From: Gaiellales bacterium
Lineage (GTDB): Bacteria; Actinomycetota; Thermoleophilia; Gaiellales; JAICJC01
Assembly: GCA_036273515.1 (NCBI GenBank)
Contig: DASUHM010000080.1
Coordinates: 1-44,221 of the forward strand
Direction of reading: 5' to 3'
DNA: 44,221 nt
Shown here: piece by piece, positions 17,001 through 24,091 of the stretch
Layout: each line of letters starts with the position of its first letter
How positions within the stretch are numbered: the stretch's first letter is position 1
Made by a program: the position numbers and the translations under genes
The notes under the pieces: model-generated
The model's database searches: none
Told to the model about the DNA's origin: nothing
Seen by the model: the letters and a program-made list of their open reading frames with translations, nothing else

Positions 17001-17375
17001 CGAGGGCAGCGGCACGCGCTCGAGGAAGTCGGCATAGCCCCCGAAGCCATCGCCGACGAGCGTCGCCTGGTGGATCACGTCGACGCCGCGGCGCATCGCC
17101 GCGAGCGTCTGCTCGAGCGCGGCCCGGAAGCGGTCTTCGCCCGCGCCGGTCACGACGCGCTCGACGCTTCGCCCGCTCTCCTCGTACGTGGCGAGGATGG
17201 CGGACTCGTGCTGCTCGCCGTAGCGGGCGAGGATGTCGACGTGCGCGCCGCGGCCCGACCGCCGAACGCCGTTGCCGTTGAACCGGGCGATCTCGAGCGC
17301 CATCAGGTGGCGGCACTCGAGCAGGTTGTTCAGGTCGGAGGGAGAGAGGAGCGGCTGATCGTTGTACCTGCGCAT
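14034..17375 (-). CDS. TM0106-type RecB-like nuclease / RNase H-like / SF1 helicase fusion
   Basis: This 1113-residue protein has three parts. The N-terminal RecB-like part opens with LSPSDLNNLLECRHLMALE and ends in a cysteine cluster CGHCGICDYRHHC at about 211-223, possibly an Fe-S site. A YprB-type RNase H-like part begins with DLYFDLEGDPYI near 315 and continues through SLKKVEDFYWG and ALYNAEDVHST. The C-terminal SF1 DNA2/NAM7-like helicase has Walker A GPPGTGKT near 735, VDEAGQ near 845, LLGDPQQL, TVDRFQGRE near 1030 and NVAVSRAK. Such proteins are thought to act in nucleic-acid repair or defence. ATG 17375 was chosen because the longer frame to 19913 lies antisense to the cyclase gene. 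It stands divergent to that gene, with 81 bases between. Confidence 0.9.
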   Translation of the reverse strand: MRRYNDQPLLSPSDLNNLLECRHLMALEIARFNGNGVRRSGRGAHVDILARYGEQHESAILATYEESGRSVERVVTGAGEDRFRAALEQTLAAMRRGVDVIHQATLVGDGFGGYADFLERVPLPSALGDWSYEVADAKLARATKGYFLVQLSVYAALLERIQELEPHELVVLLGDGGRDCYRTDDFAAYVRRIQAYAEETIAAGLGDTYPLPCGHCGICDYRHHCETRRRADDHLSLVAGIRRDQVARLEQDEITTLAALAGIDPGRKITRIPRDSLARLRGQAALQLRERETGEQRYELLAYEPGRGFGLLPEPADGDLYFDLEGDPYIGDRGLVYLFGFGWDDGGEERYEAFWAHSSEEEKTAFEALVDFIMAWREQHPGCHVYHYGAIEETMLKRLAMFHATREAQVDTLLRAGALVDLYRVVRQGVRISKESYSLKKVEDFYWGERTAAVKEAGGSIVAYESWLGTRDRAQLDEIALYNAEDVHSTRGLRDWLLGLRAELVATGAPVEWRPPPEGAENAAEEIDPETAALRDRLLATGDAVDGLLGELLMYHRREAKPAYWWYFTRLEMTEEELRDEDDEAIGGLTPAGPEFKLAQSRGVPMQFPLQSMKLYVGAVVDPATERGAEIVAIDPVAGTLTLKLGPKKWGDDPPPRSLIPDQPLPTGVQRAALRRLTADVLDGGTGYPASRGLLRRDLPRIAGGPHGGPLLAGDYTVEQAVDLALRLDHSMLAIQGPPGTGKTYAGARIAVALMARGRRVGVTAPSHKAIHNLLDEIEETARDEGVAFKGYKRGDGENEYESPFGDAGSIENVANDACENAPDDVLLVAGTSWLFAREKMQGTIDTLLVDEAGQVSLADGLAVGTSCRNLILLGDPQQLAHVAQGGHPEGTAVSALAHVLGGDATIAPERGLFINVSRRMHPDVCAFVSEISYRGELHSLPECATQRVDSAGLSGTGLRWFPVAHGGNRRESPEEGEVIASQLELLAGATVTRSDGGTVPIKDAGVMVVTPYNAQVRLLRERLPGWVEVGTVDRFQGREAAVVFFSMATSSGDDMPRNAEFLYSRNRLNVAVSRAKCLAVLVASPDLLTVRCKTVEQMRLVNALCRFVELAS

Positions 17376-17444
17376 CGCTTCGAGTGTCCGCCGGCGCCGC
17401 GGAAACCTTTCGTACCGTACCGCCCGTCGCCCGGGCCCGTCCCG

Positions 17445-17450
17445 TAAGAT
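17445..17450 (+). promoter_or_regulatory. -10 hexamer TAAGAT for the cyclase gene, leaderless spacing
   Basis: TAAGAT ends six bases before GTG 17457, and no ribosome binding site lies between. This spacing would place the first transcribed base at the start codon. No convincing -35 box is seen 16-18 bases upstream; the intergenic region also has a small palindrome GTACCGTAC (17412-17420). Confidence 0.35.
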
Positions 17451-17456
17451 CGCCCT

Positions 17457-20400
17457 GTGGAGGCTCGTAACGAGAGTCGCGAGCCGGCGGTGGGCGCGCG
17501 GGTTCGCAAGACCGTGACGATCGTCTTCTCCGACGTGGTCGGGTCGACGGGCCTCGGCGAGCGGCTCGATCCGGAGTCGTTCCAGCATGTCATGACCCGT
17601 TACGGCAGCGAGATGCAGCGGGTGCTCGAGCGCCACGGGGGCCGGGTCGAGAAGTTCATCGGCGACGCGGTCATGGCCGTCTTCGGCGTGCCGGTCCTGC
17701 ACGAGGACGATGCCCTGCGGGCCGTGCGCGCCGCGCTCGAGATGCGCACCGCCCTGGCCGACCTCAACCGCGAGCTCGACCGCGAGTACGGCGTCGAGCT
17801 CGGCATCCGCATCGGCGTCCACACCGGCGAGGTGATCACCGACGAGCGCGCGCGCGACCAGGGCCTGATCGCCGGCGACGCCGTGAACGCCGCTGCCCGC
17901 CTGCAGGCCTCCGCGCCCACCGGCGCGGTGCTGATCGGCCCCGAGACGCACCGGCTGGTGGCCTCCGCCGTGCGCGTGCGCCGCCACGGCGACCTGGAGC
18001 TGCGCGGCAAGACCGGCCGCATGCGCACGTGGCGGGTCGAGGGGCTCGCGCCGGACCGCCTGCGCCTGCGCCGGGGCGCCGGCGCCGAGATGGTGGGGCG
18101 GCGGCGGGAGCTGCAGGCGTTGCGCCGCCGCTTCGAGGCGGCCGTCCAGACCCGCCGCTGCGTCGTGACGACGGTGCTCGGCCCGGCCGGGATCGGCAAG
18201 TCGCGGCTCGTGCGCCAGCTCGTCTCCGAGGTCGAGCCGGGCGCGCGCATCGTCGTCGGCCGCTGCCTGCCCTACGGCGAGGGCATCACCTACTGGCCGC
18301 TGAAGGAGATCGTCGACGACCTGGGCGGCGTCGGGGCGCTCGAGCGGCTGATGCCGGGCGAGGAGCAGGACGCGCCGGCCGCGGCGATGGTCTCCGGCGC
18401 GATCGGCCGGTCGCACTCGACGGCGACCGCGCAGGACGTGCAGTGGGCGGTGCGGCGCCTGTTCGAGTCGATCGCGCGGCCGCAGCCGCTCCTGATCGCC
18501 TTCGACGACATCCAGTGGGCCGAGCCGCCGCTGCTCGACCTGATCGAGTACCTGTCCGACTTCATGACGAGCGCGCCGGTGGCCATCGTCTGCCTGGCCC
18601 GCGACGACCTGCTCGAGCGGCGGCCGGCGTGGGCGACGGCGTTCGGGCGCGGAGCGACGCTGCGGCTGCGACCGCTCTCCGACACCGACTCGGCCAAGCT
18701 CCTGCGCGGCCTGGCCGGCCGCGAGGCCGCGCGCCTGCGCCGGTTCGAGATCCTGGCGGCGGCCGAGGGCAACCCGCTCTTCCTCGAGCAGCTCGTGGCC
18801 ATGCGCTCGGACGACCCCTCCAAGGCGGTGCCGCCGAGCATCCAGGCGCTGCTCGCCGCCCGCGTCGACGGGCTGCCGCACCACGCCCGCCGCGTGATCG
18901 AGGCGGCGGCGGTCGAGGGGCGCGAGTTCCACCGCGGTGTGGTGGCCGCGCTGCTCGCCGACCATCACGACGTGGACGTCGACGCCGGCCTCGAGGAGCT
19001 CGAGGCGCTGGAGCTGGTGCGGCCGGCCCAGCGCATCTACGCCGGCGACAGCGGCTACCGCTTCACCCACCTGCTCGTGCGGGACGCGGCCTACGAGCTG
19101 ATCCCGAAGCGGCGCCGGGCCGAGCTCCACGTCGGGTTCGCCGACTGGCTGCGTGGCCCCGCCGCCGAGGAGCGCGAGCTCGACGAGATCATCGGCTACC
19201 ACCTCGAGCGGGCCTACACGTACCGGCGCGAGCTGGGCCGGGTCGACGCCCTGCCCTACCGCGCCCTGGCCGCGGATGCCTCGGGATACCTGAGCGCCGC
19301 CGGCCGCCGCGTCCTGCGCTCCGGCGACCGGGCGGCGGCGGTGAACCTGCTCCGCCGGGCGGTCGCCCTGCGCCCGGCCGAGGATCCCGAGCGGGCCGCG
19401 CTCCTGATCGACCTGGGCGGCATGCTCGGAGAAGAGGGGCGCTTCTCCGAGGCCAACACGGCGCTCGCCCAGGCGACCCGGGTCGCGAAGGCCTGTGACG
19501 ACTCCGCGCTCGTCGCGCGAGCGCAGGTCGAGCGGATGCTGGCGCAGGTGCAGGTCGACCCCGACCGCGTGGCCCGCCAGGCCTCGCGGTTCGGCGGCCA
19601 GCTGGCGCGGACGCTGACCGAGGCCGACGACCATGCCGGCCTGGCCAGGCTGTGGCACCTGCGCGGGCTGCTGTCGTGGATCCGGGCCCGGGCCGGTGAC
19701 GCGTCCGAGTGCTGGCGGTGGGCCGCCGAGCAGGCGTCGTTGGCAGCGGACGACCGCACGCTGGCGGATGCGCTCGGCTGGGAGGCGTCGGCGGCGACGC
19801 AGGGCCCGACCCAGGTCGACGAGGCGTTCGGCCGCTGCACCGAGATCCTGGGTCGCCTGACCACGAACCCGTGGGCGGCGGCGCTCGTGCAGCAGCAGCT
19901 CGCGGGCCTGCACGGGATGCGCGGCGAGTTCGACCAGGCGTTCGCGCTACTCGACGGCGCGGATGAGGCGCTGGCAGGGTTCTCGCCCACGGTCGACGCC
20001 GCGGTGTCGCACCCGGAGGTGCTCGTCTCGATGCTCGCGGGGCAGCCCGCCCGGGCCGAGCGCCACTTGCGCGCAGGGCGGCGCCAGTTGGACACGATGG
20101 GCGAGAAGGCCGTCCTCGCCTCGACCGAGGCGATGCTCGGGATGGTCGTGCTTGCCCAGGGCCGGGTCGACGAAGCGGACCGCCTCGGGCGCCGCTCCGC
20201 CCGGCTTGCCACCGACGGCGACCTCTCGGCGCAGGTGCTCTGGCGCCGGGTGCGGGCGGTTGCGCTGACCGAGCAGCACCGGCCGCGCGAGGCGGAACGG
20301 CTGGCGCGCGATGCGGTCACGCTGGCCGAGCGGACCGACTACCTGAACGACCACGCGGGCGCCCTCGAGGACCTGGCCCGCGTGCACGCGGCGGCCGGCC

Positions 20401-20513
20401 ATGCGGGCGCGGCGCAGAGCGCACGCGAGGCGGCGCTCGACGTCTACCGACGGAAGGGAAATACTGTCAGCAGCGTCAGGTTGGAACGGGCGCTCGCAGG
20501 CGTCGCCTCCTAG
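17457..20513 (+). CDS. class III adenylate/guanylate cyclase fused to AAA ATPase and TPR regions
   Basis: This 1018-residue multidomain protein begins with a class III cyclase domain (about 17-195) in which all canonical residues are present: metal ligands D26 and D70, purine-specifying K66 and D141, and transition-state N144 and R148 in DAVNAAAR. K plus D favours ATP and cyclic AMP. An STAND-like ATPase follows, with Walker A GPAGIGKSR at 242-250 and Walker B LLIAFDDIQWAE further on. The last 400 residues are helical TPR-like repeats. No membrane segment or DNA-binding domain is seen. GTG 17457 seems leaderless. Fourteen bases after its stop begins a run of three small paralogous genes, so this protein probably belongs to their operon. 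Confidence 0.92.
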   Translation: MEARNESREPAVGARVRKTVTIVFSDVVGSTGLGERLDPESFQHVMTRYGSEMQRVLERHGGRVEKFIGDAVMAVFGVPVLHEDDALRAVRAALEMRTALADLNRELDREYGVELGIRIGVHTGEVITDERARDQGLIAGDAVNAAARLQASAPTGAVLIGPETHRLVASAVRVRRHGDLELRGKTGRMRTWRVEGLAPDRLRLRRGAGAEMVGRRRELQALRRRFEAAVQTRRCVVTTVLGPAGIGKSRLVRQLVSEVEPGARIVVGRCLPYGEGITYWPLKEIVDDLGGVGALERLMPGEEQDAPAAAMVSGAIGRSHSTATAQDVQWAVRRLFESIARPQPLLIAFDDIQWAEPPLLDLIEYLSDFMTSAPVAIVCLARDDLLERRPAWATAFGRGATLRLRPLSDTDSAKLLRGLAGREAARLRRFEILAAAEGNPLFLEQLVAMRSDDPSKAVPPSIQALLAARVDGLPHHARRVIEAAAVEGREFHRGVVAALLADHHDVDVDAGLEELEALELVRPAQRIYAGDSGYRFTHLLVRDAAYELIPKRRRAELHVGFADWLRGPAAEERELDEIIGYHLERAYTYRRELGRVDALPYRALAADASGYLSAAGRRVLRSGDRAAAVNLLRRAVALRPAEDPERAALLIDLGGMLGEEGRFSEANTALAQATRVAKACDDSALVARAQVERMLAQVQVDPDRVARQASRFGGQLARTLTEADDHAGLARLWHLRGLLSWIRARAGDASECWRWAAEQASLAADDRTLADALGWEASAATQGPTQVDEAFGRCTEILGRLTTNPWAAALVQQQLAGLHGMRGEFDQAFALLDGADEALAGFSPTVDAAVSHPEVLVSMLAGQPARAERHLRAGRRQLDTMGEKAVLASTEAMLGMVVLAQGRVDEADRLGRRSARLATDGDLSAQVLWRRVRAVALTEQHRPREAERLARDAVTLAERTDYLNDHAGALEDLARVHAAAGHAGAAQSAREAALDVYRRKGNTVSSVRLERALAGVAS

Positions 20514-20527
20514 CAAAAGGAGTTCTC

Positions 20528-20932
20528 ATGCCCAGGCCCATGATGAGTCCCAAGATCGACAAGGTCCTCGAGCTGGCCGCAGACGGGATGTCCGTCGCGG
20601 TTGCCGGGCCGGCAGGCGATTGGGACACGGACACCCTCGCGGCCGTCTACACCGCCGTGGTCTCGCAGGACGTCGGCAACGGATCCAACCCGGCGATCGC
20701 AACCTCGATCGGCTGGTCGGGGAGATACCTACCGCCCGTTCCCGTTCCCTCGGGAACGCCTCCGCCAACTCTGAGATGGGACCTCACGGCGCACGTCGTC
20801 GGGGGTACCCCGCTCGGGGTCGGCGGTGCCACCTGCGCGGCGTGGGCCCTCTACGCGGACACCGACGGTGGCTCCTGGGTGTACGAGTGGAGGCTGCCGG
20901 TGCGGCTTGTGCAGGCCGATCCTGCCGGGTGA
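20528..20932 (+). CDS. small protein of an unrecognised family, copy 1 of 3
   Basis: This 134-residue protein has no family that I recognise. It shares a frame with the next two genes: an internal MSPK[IV], then GPxGxW, D...A, a central Q..., a W between strands (LRWDLTAHVVGG) and a C-terminal AWALYAD followed by YEWRLPVRL. It looks all-beta and soluble, with no signal peptide. It is the most divergent copy, carrying five extra residues before MSPK and a proline-rich insert (PPVPVPSGTPPP). ATG 20528 is preceded by AAAGGAG at good spacing. It lies 14 bases after the cyclase/ATPase/TPR gene, in the same direction. Function unknown; it may be an effector or target of that regulator. Confidence 0.8.
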   Translation: MPRPMMSPKIDKVLELAADGMSVAVAGPAGDWDTDTLAAVYTAVVSQDVGNGSNPAIATSIGWSGRYLPPVPVPSGTPPPTLRWDLTAHVVGGTPLGVGGATCAAWALYADTDGGSWVYEWRLPVRLVQADPAG

Positions 20933-20959
20933 GCGGGGGCCACAGAGAGGAGTTTCGAG

Positions 20960-21301
20960 ATGAGTCCGAAGGTTAATGAGCACCAAAGCCTGCAAAAGGC
21001 GGACGGGAAGTTCGTCATGAAGGGGCCGACCGGCGAGTGGGAGAGTGACGAATCGAAGGCGGCGATCTCGTTCGTGATCACCCAGTCGAAATCCGGCGCC
21101 GTCGCCGCTGGCATGGGGGAGAGCGTCGTGTACGACCGGCCGTCGGACGGCGCCTCGTTCATGTGGACGGCCGATGTCCAGCACCTGGCCGGTCCGCCGT
21201 TCCATCCCGGCCCCGCGGACGTGCACGCCTGGGCCTGGATCGCCGAAGGCGCGGACCTCGGGACGTACGACTGCGACGTGGCGATCACGATCGATCCCTG
21301 A
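20960..21301 (+). CDS. small protein of an unrecognised family, copy 2 of 3
   Basis: This 113-residue protein is closely related to the next gene. Both begin MSPKVN, carry GPTGxW at about 24-29, a VITQ/VIKQ strand, a G[MI]GE motif, RP before a GxSFxW strand, GPADVxAWAxIAE near the end and a final [AP]ITI strand. It is acidic, lacks cysteines except one near the end, and shows no signal peptide or membrane segment. AGAGGAG precedes ATG 20960. Its stop codon lies in sequence that matches the region after copy 3, showing that the 3' boundary was remade by duplication. Function unknown. Confidence 0.82.
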   Translation: MSPKVNEHQSLQKADGKFVMKGPTGEWESDESKAAISFVITQSKSGAVAAGMGESVVYDRPSDGASFMWTADVQHLAGPPFHPGPADVHAWAWIAEGADLGTYDCDVAITIDP

Positions 21302-21327
21302 TCATCCGGCAGAGCGCGGCCGGCCGC
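21296..21327. repeat. duplication scar: remnant of the 3' end of the gene at 21719-22873
   Basis: These 32 bases match 21724-21755 in 28 positions, including a shared 17-mer (21311-21327 and 21739-21755). The second site is the tail of the minus-strand KaiC/XRE/cupin gene. Read on the minus strand, the scar still encodes RPAALCRMIRD, against RPAALFWVIRD in the intact gene. Both sites directly follow the homologous ends of small-gene copies 2 and 3. It includes the palindrome CGCGGCCGGCCGCG (21315-21328). Confidence 0.75.
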
Positions 21328-21354
21328 GGAAGGAAAACGCTCCCAGGGCCGTCA

Positions 21355-21370
21355 TGTGGGTGAACCCACA
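21355..21370. promoter_or_regulatory. hairpin TGTGGGT-GA-ACCCACA before copy 3
   Basis: A 7-base inverted repeat with two bases between stands directly before the ribosome site GGAGGG (21372-21377) of the gene starting at 21387. It could be a protein-binding site or a small RNA hairpin that affects translation of copy 3 alone. No equivalent is seen before copies 1 and 2. Confidence 0.35.
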
Positions 21371-21386
21371 CGGAGGGAACGGCCCC

Positions 21387-21722
21387 ATGAGCCCCAAGGT
21401 CAACAAGAAGCAGAAGCTCGTTGGCGGAAGACTGACGTCCATCAACGGTCCAACCGGTCGGTGGAAGGCAGACGAGAAGGCCGCCGTGGTCACGTTCGTG
21501 ATCAAGCAGGGGAACAACGGCACGACGGCCGTCGGCATCGGGGAAACCCACAAGCTGAACCGTCCGGTGAACGGACGCTCGTTTCGCTGGAGCGCCACCG
21601 TCGACCAGGTCTCGGGCCCGGCCTTCGTGGCGGGACCGGCGGACGTGCAGGCGTGGGCGTCGATCGCAGAGTCGGATGGCCCGTACCTGTACGGCTGGAA
21701 CGTGCCGATCACGATCTCCTAG
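21387..21722 (+). CDS. small protein of an unrecognised family, copy 3 of 3
   Basis: This 111-residue protein begins MSPKVNKKQKL and has the family pattern: GPTGRW at about 22-27, VIKQGNNG, VGIGE, RPVNGRSFRW, GPADVQAWASIAE and a final VPITIS. Unlike copy 2 it has a basic N-terminal third and no cysteine. ATG 21387 is preceded by GGAGGG nine bases upstream. The stop TAG forms the tetranucleotide CTAG with the stop of the convergent gene (21719-21722). Copy 3 is probably the template, because its downstream sequence is the intact neighbour, while copy 2 is followed by only a scrap of it. No signal peptide, membrane segment or known catalytic motif is present. Confidence 0.82.
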   Translation: MSPKVNKKQKLVGGRLTSINGPTGRWKADEKAAVVTFVIKQGNNGTTAVGIGETHKLNRPVNGRSFRWSATVDQVSGPAFVAGPADVQAWASIAESDGPYLYGWNVPITIS

Positions 21723-22873
21723 TCCCTGATGACCCAGAAGAGCGCGGCCGGCCGCTGCGCGATGTTGCGCCACCCGCGGATGCTCGACCGGTCCGCGAGC
21801 AGCGCTTCACCCTGGCGCAGCACCGGCCTGCCGCTCGTCAGCTGCACCTGCACGAGGCCACCGATGACGGCGACGAGTTCGGTGCCCTTGTGGTCGATGT
21901 TCGGGGTCGCGGTCGCGCCCGGCGCGAGCCGGACGAGGTAGGCGCGCAGGCCCGCCTCGGGGTCGTCGAGCAGCGGGATCGGGGTGCCGGTCGGCGCGGC
22001 GGCGGGGTCGTCTCGGCGGCCGAGCCGGTAGCCGGGCGAGACGTGGCCGCGCAGCAGCTCGTCGACGGTGATGTGCAGGTTCGCGGTCAGCGTGAGCAGC
22101 GTCTCGAGCGAGAGGCCGCGCTGGCCGCGCTCGGCCTGTGAGATGGCGCTCGCCGAGACGTCGGCGAGCTGGGCGAGCTGGGCCTGGCTCAGCTGCCGCT
22201 GCATGCGCACGGCCCGCAGCGCCCCGCCGAGCCGGGCGGCCGCCGGCGCCTGGGTCAGCTCGGGCTTCCCGTCCGCCAGCTTGTAGTGGTAGACGCTGCC
22301 CTGCACGCCGACCGGCCGGCCCTCGGCCTTCGCGATCCGCAGGCGGCCGTCGCGGACGACGAGCACGCACTGGGTGACGTCCTCGACGTCGCGGCGCAGC
22401 GGCTCGAACCGCTCGCCCTGGGAGAGCGACCAGTAGGCGATGGCGCCCACCTCGAGCAGCATCGGGCAGCAGCGGGTGAAGAAGCGCCGGGCCATGTCGG
22501 TGCCCCAGCGGGCGGCCATGTCGTCGAGCGGATCGAAGACGAGCAGCGTCCGCGCCTGGGGCTTGGAGCGGCGGCGCACCTCGTTCAGGAGCGCGCCGGC
22601 CTCGGCCAGGGGCGTGTGCGGGCGCGCGTCGATCACACCGAGGCTTGGGTAGTCGCGGTTGATCTTCTCCGGGTCGAGGGTGAGCGTGACGTAGGCGGCG
22701 TGGTCGTAGACCTCGCTGTGCTCGGCGATCGCCGTGAAGAACGGGACGGCCGCGTCGGTGCTGTCCGGCTCGAAAACGACGTTGTCGCCCCAGTAGAGGC
22801 CGTGCAGGGCGCGGTCGAGATCGGCGACCCCGGTGCTGGCGACGGGATAGTGCGCGCTGTCTTGATCCGTCAT
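21719..22873 (-). CDS. KaiC-like domain (no Walker A) / XRE helix-turn-helix / cupin fusion regulator
   Basis: This 384-residue protein has three regions. The first (about 10-200) looks like the KaiC/RadA ATPase fold: STGVADLDRALHGLYWGDNVVF and a Walker B-like LLVFDPLDD, but the place of Walker A reads EPDSTDAAVPF with no GK[ST]. A clear XRE helix-turn-helix follows at about 217-275 (LSQAQLAQLADVSASAISQAERG). The last 80 residues have a cupin pattern (IDHKGTELVAVIGGLVQVQL, then LLADRSSIRGWRN). XRE-cupin regulators are common; the N-terminal addition is not. It stands divergent to a universal stress protein gene, 94 bases apart, which it may control. The ribosome site is weak. Confidence 0.78.
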   Translation of the reverse strand: MTDQDSAHYPVASTGVADLDRALHGLYWGDNVVFEPDSTDAAVPFFTAIAEHSEVYDHAAYVTLTLDPEKINRDYPSLGVIDARPHTPLAEAGALLNEVRRRSKPQARTLLVFDPLDDMAARWGTDMARRFFTRCCPMLLEVGAIAYWSLSQGERFEPLRRDVEDVTQCVLVVRDGRLRIAKAEGRPVGVQGSVYHYKLADGKPELTQAPAAARLGGALRAVRMQRQLSQAQLAQLADVSASAISQAERGQRGLSLETLLTLTANLHITVDELLRGHVSPGYRLGRRDDPAAAPTGTPIPLLDDPEAGLRAYLVRLAPGATATPNIDHKGTELVAVIGGLVQVQLTSGRPVLRQGEALLADRSSIRGWRNIAQRPAALFWVIRD

Positions 22874-22967
22874 CTGGCCCTATGAAGCATTGCTGTCGAA
22901 AATCGGGATTCTCTTCACGATCGCTCTAGCCTGCGACCGACCAAGTTCGGAAAGGAGCGATTTCATC

Positions 22968-23438
22968 ATGGACACCATCATCGTCGCACTCGACGGGGCC
23001 GAGTCGGAGCGGGCACTGCCCGCCGCCCAGGAGCTCGCGACCCAGTTCATGTCGCGCATCGTCGTGGTGCACGTCAACCAGCTCGTCCCCGGCGCCCGCG
23101 GCGGCCGCTTCTCGGTGCATGCCGACGAGGACCTGCGCGTCGCCCGGCTGCACGAGGTTGTTGCGAAGCTGCGCGCGGACGGGTTCGAGGCCGACCTCGA
23201 GCTGGCCGCGACCTCGCTTGGCCATCCCGCGTCGATCATCGCCCGCAAGGCGAAGGAGCACCGCGCCGGCGCGATCGTCATCGCGACTCGCGGCCACAAC
23301 CCGGTCATGGGCGTGCTCACCTCGAGCGTGACGCAGCGGCTGCTGCACGACGCGCCGTGCCCGGTCATGGTCATCACCCCGTCGACGACGCGCGAGACGT
23401 TCCACGCCGTCCGTCGGCCCGAGCCGGTTGCAGCCTGA
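22968..23438 (+). CDS. universal stress protein (UspA family)
   Basis: This 156-residue single-domain Usp begins MDTIIVALDGAESE, the family's first strand and loop, and ends with RGHNPVMGVLTSSVTQRLL then APCPVMVI, the nucleotide-binding loop and last strand. Typical members have GxxGxxxxxxxGS in that loop; here the first glycines are reduced (G..... MG........SS), so ATP binding is uncertain. ATG 22968 is preceded by AAAGGAG at ten bases. The open frame extends upstream to 22890, but that part contains the untranslated leader. It is divergent to the KaiC-like/XRE/cupin gene and is followed by a membrane protein gene 20 bases on. Confidence 0.9.
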   Translation: MDTIIVALDGAESERALPAAQELATQFMSRIVVVHVNQLVPGARGGRFSVHADEDLRVARLHEVVAKLRADGFEADLELAATSLGHPASIIARKAKEHRAGAIVIATRGHNPVMGVLTSSVTQRLLHDAPCPVMVITPSTTRETFHAVRRPEPVAA

Positions 23439-23458
23439 CGGCTCGCTGAAGTAGTCGA

Positions 23459-24085
23459 ATGCTGCAGCAAGGACACGTTCAGCGAGTACTCGGACGTCGA
23501 AGAGGGTCGCGCGGGCTGGGTGGGGCCCGGGCGACCCTCGTCCCGTCCCTGCCCTACCTCGTCCCGCTGGCCGCGGCCGTCGCCGCGTCGCTGGCGGGCT
23601 TCGAGTCCACCTCCGTCTTCGCCGCCGTGGCCGCGTCCGCCGTGCTGTGCGCGTTCGTGCGCACCGGCGTCGAGCACGAGCGGATCGAGCTGCGCCGCGA
23701 GAAGGCCGACGGCTGGCTCAGCACGCGCTGCGGCGAGCAGCCCGACGACCCGATGCTGCTCGCCCGGATCGAGGAGCTCTCCAGCCCGCGTCTGCGAAAG
23801 ACGCTTGCGCGCTCGTTCCGGCGGGTCGCGCGCGACGTGCACAGCTTCGGCCGCCCGATGACGCCGGCGCAGCACAACCGGCGGAACCTGCGGCCGCACG
23901 CCGAGCAGATCCGGCGGCTGGCCGAGCGTCTGGACGACCGCACCCGGCCCGTGGGGCCGCGCGGCATGGCGATGGCCCACCGCCTGGTCACGATGGGCAG
24001 CGGCCCGCTCTACAACTCCCGCCGCGCGCAGGAGCTCCCGGCACACCTGAACGCCACGCTCGGTGCGCTCGACGAGACCGGCTGA
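23459..24085 (+). CDS. hypothetical protein with two predicted membrane segments
   Basis: This 208-residue protein is not recognised. A short basic N-terminus precedes a hydrophobic hairpin at about 27-67 (PYLVPLAAAVAASLAGF, then VFAAVAASAVLCAFV). The remaining 140 residues are charged and helical (ELRREKADGWLS, RKTLARSFRRVARD, RNLRPHAEQIRRLAERL) and probably lie in the cytoplasm. ATG 23459 is the only usual start before the first membrane segment; its ribosome site is weak. It follows the universal stress protein gene by 20 bases. A 9-base inverted repeat (23502-23539) lies inside its first codons. Confidence 0.65.
   Translation: MLQQGHVQRVLGRRRGSRGLGGARATLVPSLPYLVPLAAAVAASLAGFESTSVFAAVAASAVLCAFVRTGVEHERIELRREKADGWLSTRCGEQPDDPMLLARIEELSSPRLRKTLARSFRRVARDVHSFGRPMTPAQHNRRNLRPHAEQIRRLAERLDDRTRPVGPRGMAMAHRLVTMGSGPLYNSRRAQELPAHLNATLGALDETG
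23502..23539. other. inverted repeat GAGGGTCGC / GCGACCCTC
   Basis: Nine-base perfect arms at 23502-23510 and 23531-23539 flank a 20-base loop. It falls just after the universal stress protein gene and inside the first codons of the hypothetical membrane protein. It might weaken transcription between the two genes. No T tract follows, so a classical terminator is not supported. Confidence 0.35.
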
Positions 24086-24091
24086 GCGTCG

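Noticed and set aside
17376-19913. Very long minus-strand continuation of the nuclease-helicase frame, antisense to the cyclase gene
   Set aside because: It is arginine- and alanine-rich without motifs, while the plus strand codes for clear cyclase and ATPase motifs; it is a GC-rich shadow frame.
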